From NCBI GenBank assembly GCA_034696485.1, contig JAQIWT010000172.1:1-30201 (forward strand): 30,201 bases of DNA. Reading direction: 5' to 3'. The DNA is from Isohypsibius dastychi. Lineage: Eukaryota; Tardigrada; Eutardigrada; Parachela; Isohypsibiidae. Positions 21,876-30,201 of the stretch are shown here, piece by piece. Numbering within the stretch: the first letter of the stretch is position 1; each line of letters begins with the position of its first letter. A program made the position numbers and the translations under genes. The notes beneath the pieces are model-generated. The model searched no databases. It saw only the letters and a program-made list of their open reading frames with translations, and was not told the origin of the DNA.

Positions 21876-22151
21876 ATCACTTGGATTCCCTTATGACCAT
21901 TATTACGAGCGGCGATCTGATGCACTCCGATGCGTTGTTCTGTTCGGCCGGGCAATTGAATTTTTGTGGATGAGTTCTTTTTTCTTGTCCTGGTGACAAC
22001 CTCTTCCGCTTCAACTGGTTTGTCATTTCTTGTATGACCGCAACTTTGGATTAACACTTTGTGATTGCATATTTTAACTAGTTTCAGCATTCAGTTCATA
22101 GACTGCTCGTTCGACAACTGTGACTTCAGACGGTGTTTGAACAGTCGTTGT

Positions 22152-23496
22152 TCAGGAAAAGCTGAAAAATACAATTGTGCCATTCAGTTCTGCATCCTGT
22201 TTTATATACGTGTTGGATAATCGAGTTACCGTTATGGAAATAGTGTTGCTGGTGATTCGGTCGTCATCCACGGCGTGAACGTTGTATACAGTAACCGCCG
22301 GAATGCTGATTGACCTTACGGGAGATATTCTGCCGGAATCTGGGCAGTTCTTGGTTTGGTCATTGGTCAAGTAGATGGACGCATCCTGTGGATCTATTTC
22401 AATTGTAATTCCGCGTTGTTCTGATTTTGAGTTGGAAGAAGTGCTGGATGCGAAGGATTTTTCGATGTTCCATTTAAAAGGCGGATTACCCATCAGCGTC
22501 TGAAAATTGTAAACGCTTATTGTAGTTAAACACGAAATGCAATTGAAGAATTCCTACATTGATGTTGAATCCGGTTTTTTCGCACAGCTTGATCTTGCAG
22601 CTAATTTCCAAAACTGGTGCTGGTGAGAAAATTTTGAAGCCAGTTCCCCGAGCCGGCACGACGATGTTTGTGAGTTCACATCGATTGCCTTTCCGAGTGC
22701 TCGTCGCTAAATTACAAGCGCAGGCACTGGCTGTTTCTGTGACATTCACACAAATGGACTCGGATACAGCGCAGGGTTTTCCCACACGCTGACATGGGCA
22801 ATCAAGGCCAGACGTAATTTGTTTCGCTAAGCTGCAATGAACTCCTTTACCCGGAACCAGAGCAATTACGCTGCGGGGTTTCGGGCGCGGTGTAACGGTG
22901 GACATTGCTCCTTTGGATCCTGTACGATTTGACGTAGGAAGCTCGCACACTGGCCGAGCATTGGCTGGCAGCTTTGGTAGCTGTGCTTCGATGATCACCG
23001 GAGCGCTCGTTGTCGTTAAAATGACGGTCTGAAGCGGGTTCGTCTCTGGAGCTGCGACATGCTTCCGGTTCTTCAACTTTGCTAAAAGCTTAGATAGCGG
23101 AGTTTCTCTGGCATCGGTACTTGGTACTGGCGCAGCGTCGATTGTGCGTCGTACCTGGTTCTCGGAGGTGAATTTGTTGAGAGGTTTCGAACCTCCCACT
23201 TTATCCCGTTCTGTCGTTCCTTCTGTTTGCGGCTTCTTGCTAGCTTTTAGCAAGTCAGCTACATGTGAAGAATGGACTGTAGCTTGGGTCGTGATTTCTG
23301 GTGTTGGAGTAACAACGGACTGAAGGTTCGCGAGTAAGGGCTGTGGAACTCCTGAGCTAGGTTCTGGAAACGGAGGAGCAGTAGGTGGTTGAATATCAGA
23401 GTGCAGAGGTCTCCTGGTCATGAACCTATCTAGCCCAGCCAGGGAGAGCGGCCATATGATGCTGATGTGGATGATACAGTGTGTCAGAACCCACAT
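22152..23496 (-). CDS. Unrecognised, probably secreted Cys-containing protein
   Basis: Two exons, 428 aa: 23496-22558 and 22499-22152, joined in phase 0 across a 58-nt intron. The N-terminus has a hydrophobic leader (CIIHISIIWPLSLAG) consistent with a signal peptide or anchor. Residues about 30-200 are Pro/Thr/Ser-rich and probably disordered, with a basic patch (LLAKLKNRKHV). A Cys cluster follows (about 225-280: HCSLAKQITSGLDCPCQR, CAVSESICVNV, CACNLAT, RCEL), somewhat EGF-like. A compact beta-rich C-terminal part follows (GFKIFSPAPVLEISCKIKLC, NPPFKWNIEKSF, ISIPAVTVYNVHAVDDDRI) with scattered sequons. I do not recognise the family. A further 5' exon cannot be excluded. It is head-to-head with the PDCD7-like gene, 976 bp apart. 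Confidence 0.65.
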
Positions 23497-24472
23497 GTCA
23501 AGATGCAGAGTTAACTCTAGAGTGTCAGAACGAAGCTGGGTCTGCGCTTAGTATACTAAATACTGAATGTGTTGCTGACACCGGTCAGGTATTTCAAATT
23601 CTAGTGTTCTTGAGCGTATCAACAGAGAATGGAAACGCAAACTCTCACGGTTTTGGCGCAGGTCTGTTACGCTTCCACTTGGTTTTTCACTGCCCATACT
23701 GCGAGAATATCTCGAAAATTGCCGATTGCCATCGACATCGTCATGTGCGCTGCCAGTTTTTACGTATGAGGGATAATTTATATCTTGCTTAGAAGTTCGG
23801 CAATAACATTCTAGGAGATCGAAATCGCAATCGACTACACCGAAGTTTCTGTTCACAATGCAGCTGGCGAATGGATGCTACCAAAGGTCACAACCGTACA
23901 ATTGAGGTTACTCTGCCGCCAGCAAGTTGTGATTCGCAACCTCCGGGTGGGGTTTACTTATATTTCTGCAAATTGGACCTTTTTACGTTCGAAAGACAAA
24001 CTGTGCAAACAGTTTTTTGTGTTCATGCGCCAAGAACAGCGAAATTTCATCCTTATTGCGTTATGAATCTCGATATCAAAAGTCTAGAAAACAATGTTTC
24101 TTTTTCTTCCAATTTTCTAGGGAAGCTTCAGAAACATGGTGTGTTTTTGCTTAAATACCTCTTCTGTCATTTTCGATTTTAATAAACCATTTGCAAATCA
24201 CCCAGAACAAATGTGACCTTTTGTCAGCTTTTTCAGTGCTTTAACAAGTAGGGGTAGGTGTAGCATGCTATGCGGTAACTTACCACATGTTCAGTCTACC
24301 TTACTCGGCGTTCTGTTGTGCTTCTGTAGTTTGTTTTCGTTTTGAGCATGAATAGCTTCCTCGTGTTCCTTCGTTTCATTTTCTTGTTCTAACTGGATCA
24401 CAAACTCTGAGACACCGCGTTTGAGACAGAGCCTCGCCGAAACTCATTCTTGCATTGTCGACTGTGTTTCCC
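23497..24472. other. Divergent intergenic region with an orphan open frame
   Basis: This lies between two divergent genes. A plus-strand frame is open from an acceptor-like CATTCTAG (ending 23814) to a stop at 24064-24066, about 83 codons (IEIAIDYTEVSVHNAAGEWM at its start), and a second frame overlaps it (23871-24182). Neither has a recognised family or partner exon. AATAAA follows at about 24181. A lost or partial gene is possible. Confidence 0.35.
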
Positions 24473-25559
24473 ATGGAGAACGGAGAAGCTAAGGTATGCA
24501 AACATCCTTTGATTTGCGATTTATTCATCTGCAAATTCTGTAGATTTGCGACTTCGTGTCGGGATTCGCTCAGACATGGAAAACGTTGTGCATTTTACGA
24601 AACAGAACCAGCGCCAGCGACGCATCGGAAACACCTTCCGATCATGTCTCCAGTTTATCAGATCCTGAGTTTCTTTCACAGCTCGTAAGTACAGTAAATA
24701 CAGAGTACAATACTCATTTTTCACTTGATTACTTGGTTTTTTTGCTGTTTATATCGCGTTACTCAAGTTCGATTCTTTTCCTCAGACTGAAATTGAAAAC
24801 CAAGTCCGCCGTTTGACTTCGACTGAGGTTGTGAATGGCGTGGAGAAAAAACTCGGAAAAAGGAGAGCCAAACGTTTGTCGAAGGAACGACAGAGGAAGC
24901 GTATAGCAGAATCCAAGAGATCTCCGGACGACGTTTATTCTGATCATACCAATTATCTATCTGAGCTCATTGCTGTAAAAAAAGCTAACGACGAGGACGT
25001 GAGCTCGGAAAACTAGCAGAAATATCCGTAGAATTTTGAGTGAAAAATCAATTGCTTTTTTCAGGTCGCTGGTTCGAAGAGAATTCTGACCGTCACGCAA
25101 AAACGGAAGCTGAAGAAAATCTCCAGAACGTTCGAATTACTCAAACTGACGAGAAAACTGTACAAGCTGCACAACGCGACCACAGCCTCACAAAATGCAG
25201 CCCATTCGGACGAGTTTGCTACGTCCCTCCTCAGCACCGATGCGATCGACGCGCTTGAGATACGGCTAAAGAACCTGCGAAGAAAATGTCTCTCCAGCAG
25301 AGCTGGTGAACGATCACCGGACAAGGAGCCAATTTCTGAACCTATGAAGCCCGATCTGGAAAGTGTTTTATTCGGGACGGAATCTTTGACCACGAGACGG
25401 TCTTCCGCCTTCGATCTCGTCGCCGGGCGAACACTGTGGGATCGCTATTTAGTTCAACCAAGTAATCCAAACTCCGAATCAGTTCCTGATTTTTTTGTCT
25501 TTCCCCCAGAAAAACCAAACGTCGAATGGGCAAAATACGCCGACTTTGGCTGTAATTGA
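24473..25559 (+). CDS. PDCD7: PDCD7-like U11/U12 snRNP protein (U11-59K)
   Basis: Four exons, 289 aa: 24473-24493, 24544-24684, 24786-24998, 25065-25559; all introns are phase 0 and short. The N-terminal half is helical and charged, with a strongly basic stretch (KKLGKRRAKRLSKERQRKRI) followed by a second basic helix (TQKRKLKKISRTFELLKLTR). The C-terminus has the family-like block LVAGRTLWDRYLVQP, then VPDFFVFPPEKPNVEWAKY, resembling the WDxYL ... P ... PP ... W end of PDCD7. PDCD7 is the 59-kDa protein of the U11/U12 di-snRNP, which recognises minor-class introns in the nucleus. Only the C-terminal block supports the name; the rest fits by composition. The protein is shorter than the human one, lacking its Pro-rich N-terminus. 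Exon 1 codes for only seven residues, so the start is the weakest point. Confidence 0.6.
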
Positions 25560-25620
25560 TTTTCTGACAGAGGATATTCTGATGAAACCGCTTTTCGACA
25601 AGTGCTTCGAAAATCGATGT

Positions 25621-25626
25621 AATAAA
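25621..25626 (+). terminator. AATAAA poly(A) signal of the PDCD7-like gene
   Basis: A canonical AATAAA lies 62 nt after the stop codon and only 34 nt before the stop codon of the convergent CDC16 gene. Cleavage 10-30 nt downstream would place the transcript end at the edge of the CDC16 coding sequence. Confidence 0.6.
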
Positions 25627-25659
25627 ACTGAAAACATTTGATTCTATCCAAGAACGATG

Positions 25660-28368
25660 TCAGACGTCATCAAAAAATTCCACGGAAACATTTTCAATCG
25701 CACCGGAAGGCGCACGGAACTCGCCCATAAAGCTCGCATCACTGGTGCTCGCAATTGACATATCCATCGCGGAGTGATAGGTTGAGGAAACGTTGAGTGG
25801 AGCTGCTTCTTTCCTGAGAGATAGTCGTTTCGAAGGGGTTCGCGAGATCTCAATAGGACCTTTTGCAACACGTGTCCTCCTTTTGGCAGTCAGATCAACT
25901 ACAGGAATCACAGCACTCGCTCCTTCTAACATGCAGAGTTCCACGGTTTCCGAGAGCATCTTCTTGGTTTGTTGGTCGTCTTTCCCAAGGGCTAGAGATC
26001 GCTGGAATGCGTCGATTGCAGCGCTTGGTTTTCCCAGCATCACGTTCGACATTCCAATTATCTTCAAAACGGTGCTGTTTGTCGCGTTGATCTGCAGAGC
26101 CAGTTTCGCAAACAGCAAGGCTTCTTTTGGATCTCTATAAAGAATGAAACTTTAAAAGCAGCCATGCCCCGAAAAATGAAGAATACTTTTAAAATTTTAT
26201 TCGAAATATCCATATAAAAGTGTTTATGTACATAAATATTTGCATAAACAGGAAATGCATACAAACATATTTGTAATTCATGATTATGCTTTTCAACGTC
26301 AAACCACCTACTTGAGTTTCAGATGTACTGCTGCGAGAGACTCGTAAACTCCTTCGACGGCTTGATCCATCATTCTCTGTCCGCGAGTATCCATTTTCAG
26401 ATAACACAAAGCCTCCGATAAATGTTTAGCAGCGAGAGTCAGGTCCCTTCTTGCTTCCAAAGAAGCAGCTTGTCGTGAAGATCTGCAACGCGCAATAACA
26501 GAAGTGATCGATCAATTATGAAGAAAACTTTTCCGACGTTCGAAACAAACTCCATTCTTAGCGTGAAAATGAAACTTGAAAGAATAAAATTTCGTTAAGA
26601 ATACTGACCAATACGTACTCTGATTTTTTTATGTGCAATATTCCCAGCTCATGTAGAACCACAGAATCTTCTGGAGCAATTTTCCTGGCTTCGTCGTAGA
26701 ATTTTTCAGCAAGCAAGTAATTGTTAGTCCTGGTATACTCTCTCGCGATATAGAGGTATGGAAAATACGAACTAGGACAAATAATTATGAAATCAAAGGT
26801 CCAACCACAAAAACCTTGTATTACCCTCGCATCACATCAACGGCATGGAAATATGCAGCCATGGCCTGATCATGTTCTTTTTCACGGGAGAACGAATGCC
26901 CATACAGAAGCCATACATATCCACAACTCTTGTCCATTGCAATCGCCTTTGACAAATGTCGCCTCGTCAAATCCATGTGTCCACAAACAAAATAATACGA
27001 GGCCGTGGCATACCAGGGTAGAACTTCTTGCGGGTATAAAGAAACGAGGCGATGGCTGAGGTCAAAAAGCTGGCTGCTCTTGCCAAGATGAACGAGTGCA
27101 GCAATATGAACCGGAAGTGCGCGACGATAATACGGTTTCACCGCGAAAATCTTTTGGGTCAATTCCAGGCAAGAGACGAAATCTCGACGTGTTAATCTGG
27201 AAAATAAACACTGCTGTTTATTTGAGACAATCATCCAAAGAAAATAAACTCACGCGCGGTCGGCTTTGAAAAGTAAAAAATCGGGATTTCTGGCAAATTT
27301 ACTCTTTTCCCAAAGCGGATCAAACTTTGGTCGATCAGTTTCCGTGCAAAGCTGATTCTCATAGAAGTAATGAACCAGATTTTCGCCATCATCACAGTTT
27401 TCGGAAGTTTCTTTGACAAGTCGTTCCTGATCTTCGGCGGAGACTGCTTTCCGGTTGGCAAGCATCTCCAAAGCGTCAAAAGAATATGGATCAATCTCGA
27501 GGGCTTTCCGATAAGCTTGGCAGGCGTTCTGTGGATTTTCCAACTTGTCAAAGATTTTCCCACGCAGCACAAAAATCGCAGCCAAATACTGAAAGAATAC
27601 GACTTAGAGAGATAAACACAGCATGGTTTTCGGTTAAATTGCATACTTCTTGACAATCCTCTTCATCATCATACATCGAAATGCCTTTGAAGGATCCAAG
27701 AGAAAGGTCTGTCATATCTTCTCCATTCCGGGACACCGAACTTCTCCTGCCATCCGTGTTACTGGTATCACCAATAGCGGTCACTTTCAAAGCCTCGTCC
27801 AAATCTCCGGAAGTAAACTACAATGCTGTTCTAACAGTCCATGTTTCATTACAGAAAACGCAAAAAGCTCACATAGCAGCGTCCGAGAAGATATCTGAAA
27901 TCCGTTCGCTTCTGAAAAAAAGAAATAACTGATGTTGTTTCCAGAGGAAAAATGAGACCTGACTAACTTTGTGGAGTGACCGTTTTTCGATAATTCGTCT
28001 GCAAGCTTCGTATTGTCCATCAAGAAATAAATATTCACACATTCCTAAGACATCCGCAAGGTTTTCTGAAATTTAAACGTGATATAAGCGAGACATTTTC
28101 TGAGGTCGACATTTTACGGTAGTTGGACAGATTGGCGATTTTGTCCATCCAGAATTCAGCAGCACAAAATCGACCCTAAAGGGAATCTAACATTTAAAGG
28201 CAGAACATGAGTTTTAATGAAACAGAATTACTGCACCATTTTGCTGAAGCTTGCGATCTTTTTCCGAAGACGCAAGATCGTGTTTTGGTCCGGAGAATCC
28301 CATTCCTTTGATGCAGTTGAGCCAGGCTGTCCATTCGGATATTCGTTCGTAGAACTTGATCCAGCCAT
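25660..28368 (-). CDS. CDC16: CDC16/APC6, TPR subunit of the anaphase-promoting complex
   Basis: Ten exons, 667 aa: 28368-28237, 28175-28118, 28065-27968, 27911-27873, 27817-27647, 27588-27254, 27196-26825, 26771-26619, 26482-26312, 26134-25660. CDC16 is a TPR scaffold of APC/C, the ubiquitin ligase that drives mitotic exit. It is identified by FCAAEFWMDKIANL, YLAAIFVLRGKIFDKLEN, ALPVHIAALVHLGKS, LFDLSHRLVSLYP, and GYVWLLYGHSFSREKEHDQA followed by MAAYFHAVDVMRG (about 375-402), then IAPEDSVVLHELGIL. TPR repeats run through most of the protein. The C-terminal about 110 residues (KRRTRVAKGPIEISRTPSKR onward) are a basic then acidic unstructured tail. The first intron donor is the weak GTGCAG; the rest are ordinary. 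The gene is slightly longer than the usual about 620 aa. Confidence 0.92.
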
Positions 28369-29204
28369 GCTCAGACCTAACCTGAAGAGAACCAAATGGG
28401 TGATCTTCTGATAAAATTCCAACTATGATACCTATATGCTGCAATAAAACAGATCAGAAAATCTCGACAATAAAATGAATCCAAAGGTACCCCTTGCTGA
28501 AGATACGGAGTACCCCTCTCCTCAAGTTCTCACTGTCAATGCTTTTGGGGTTGCTCTGGGTGAGTTTTATCGTGATATTGTGTGCTCGCAACTACTAGTA
28601 ACTATCCGTCTGATGCGCTAGTTGGTGAACTATTTAGTTCCATTGGGCCAGTAAATCTATTCTCTACTCTTTCACTTTATTTAAAAGTTCAAGCAACAAA
28701 AAAAGGGATCACTCTGCTTTTTACTAAGTTTCTGGTTTATTACACTTTGATGAATACCAGAAACGAAGTTCGATTTTGGCAGTCACCGTAGTCTCAAAAG
28801 AAGGGCCAATCTTGTAAGATTGTAGGAACCTTTTCTCGCCGAATTACCAGACCAATCCTGGAATTTCAGCTCGGAATTTTATGGAATAACTGGTTGCAGC
28901 TGTATAATGATTTTTGTAGCTTAAGTTGAGGAAATAGAAATATTTTAGCAATTCGAAGAAACCGCTTTTGATTTGTGGTTGACTGAATTGTCAACATGTT
29001 CCTGCTGGACAGCGGAAGCTGACTTGCACACTATTTGTTTTTGCGGCTACAAATTAATTGTGGTCACCGTGACATCTGCCGGTCTTTTTGACAGAATCCA
29101 GTTGGCGCTTGAGTGTGTGTCTTTGAGGAAAGAGAGCCAGGTGGCGATTAGTGTTTTAAAAATGTATTTTAAGTACATCAATTTCAATACAAAATGGCCA
29201 TTTT

Positions 29205-29310
29205 TCAATTAAAATGTATCAATTTTAATCAATTTTAATGGCATTGGATTTTCTCATAACAATCAAAATTAATTTCAATGAAATGGATTGACTAAAAATC
29301 AATTTTAATT
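29205..29310. repeat. Degenerate AT-rich repeat based on CAATTTTAAT
   Basis: CAATTTTAAT occurs in tandem at 29220-29239 and again at 29300-29309, with relatives on the other strand (CAATTAAAATG near 29206, ATCAAAATTAATTTC near 29263). A similar block recurs at about 29650-29670. The spacing is irregular, so this is a decayed simple repeat rather than a clean satellite. Confidence 0.5.
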
Positions 29311-29596
29311 CAAAGTCTTCCATGAACCAAACCAGTGCATTCAAATGTTTTGGTGGAGCAGTTTTTTCGTGAGTGGGTGTGCAAAACTTGATACACCGGA
29401 TCAAACTGATCATGTTGCACTCAATCAACACAGCCAGTCTCAGGCCAGGTGATCATTACTTCCAAATCAAAGGTCGTTGCGAATAATCGTTCGGATTGTT
29501 GACGTTCACGAATTGTTTTCCCAGTTGTTCTTTACCAGAATTAGTCTGTTTGACCGACGCTTCACAAATTAATACATTTAAATGTGGTTTTCAGTT

Positions 29597-29630
29597 GGAT
29601 TTGAATGCAGTTTAAATCAAATTCAAATCC
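29597..29630. repeat. Perfect 10-bp inverted repeat
   Basis: GGATTTGAAT (29597-29606) and ATTCAAATCC (29621-29630) are exact reverse complements separated by 14 nt, within AT-rich sequence. No function is evident. Confidence 0.45.
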
Positions 29631-30201
29631 AGTTCACCGGGAAAAATTTAATCAAAATCAATTTTATTCCCCGATTATCGTCAAACATTTTAATTCAATC
29701 AAATCTTAATGCAAAAGCATACATTTTTAAAACACTAGTGGCGATCTTGTCGGAATGCGCACTCACGTCACGTCACGGGCCTGCGTTGATATCGATACAG
29801 TAGCAGTTGTAAGTACATAAGTAAGTTTATTCGTCTTCCCCTTGGTTTAGAGGATAGAGGCGATATACCCGCCACGGTTTCCAACAATCAAATCAAACTG
29901 TAGCTACAAGAGAGAGCAGAGAGAGCAGCAGACAGTTGTACCCTTGTGACAGTAGTGTCAGTGACCAGTGTCGTGATGATCCCATCCCATGCTTTGCTTC
30001 TCTTCGCAAATTTGTGTTTTGATTGATTTGTAATTCCGTCCAGGGTACCAAATGGTAGCCTGTCTTACTAATCGTGCGAACGAAGTAAGAAGGAAGCTGT
30101 TCGTGCTCCAAAACTGGCGGAGTTAAGACGGTTGGTTCCGCCTGATTTCGGTGAGTTTGTAAGATGGCACATATGTAGAGAAGGAAAAGCTTGTCGAAAA
30201 T

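Larger units (their letters stand above)
28369..30201. other. Right-end region without a supported gene
   Basis: This holds the CDC16 promoter and an AT-rich stretch. Open frames at 28582-28791, 28973-29212 and 29582-29803 lack family features. The last 150 nt (30050-30201) could enter another gene, but no exon boundary is clear. Repeats at 29210-29310 and 29597-29630 are listed separately. Confidence 0.5.

Noticed and set aside
29830-29890. tRNA-like stretch around TTGGTTTAGAGGATAGAGG
   Set aside because: No T-loop consensus and no pairing acceptor ends.

Overview
This is a eukaryotic, metazoan window. Its genes are split by short GT-AG introns (mostly about 50-70 nt, a few of 150-700 nt), and they encode animal-specific families: a CRISP, Kazal modules, an MS4A-like four-pass protein, an SLC46 transporter, a rhodopsin-class GPCR, an OSBPL10/11 protein, a PDCD7-like U11/U12 snRNP protein and CDC16/APC6. 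Compact genes, tiny introns, an intronless GPCR and minor-spliceosome machinery fit a small-genome invertebrate. A tardigrade is my best guess, but this is inference from style only. All exon models were built by eye from splice sites, reading phase and family similarity. Each model keeps its frame through every junction.

Layout. (1) 2-794 (+): a broken SAC3/GANP-family gene with several frameshifts and stops. (2) 2105-7453 (-): three secreted, cysteine-rich proteins in a row, namely a CRISP with the complete Cys-rich tail and two tandem paralogues joining Kazal-like modules to Gln/Asn/Met-rich sequence. (3) 7454-9989: no convincing gene, but a 159-bp fold-back element at 9163-9321. (4) 9990-11511 (+) and 11799-14176 (-): convergent membrane-protein genes, MS4A-like and SLC46-like. 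(5) 14177-16127: long gap. (6) 16128-17213 (+): intronless aminergic-like GPCR. (7) 17772-21875 (+): a complete 13-exon OSBPL10/11 lipid-transfer protein. (8) 22152-23496 (-): an unrecognised, probably secreted Cys-containing protein. (9) 24473-25559 (+) and 25660-28368 (-): PDCD7-like gene tail-to-tail with CDC16/APC6, 100 bp apart. (10) 28369-30201: AT-rich repeats, no supported gene.

There is no operon or single pathway. The one functional neighbourhood is the secreted cluster at 2.1-7.5 kb, where the Kazal pair clearly arose by local duplication. Housekeeping genes (OSBPL, PDCD7, CDC16) fill the right half. I found no prokaryotic island, CRISPR array, tRNA or rRNA. The most unusual items are the invertebrate gene with a vertebrate-style CRISP tail, the Kazal/low-complexity tandem pair with all-phase-1 internal introns, the decayed SAC3 copy, the fold-back element, and the GPCR with altered DRY and NPxxY motifs.
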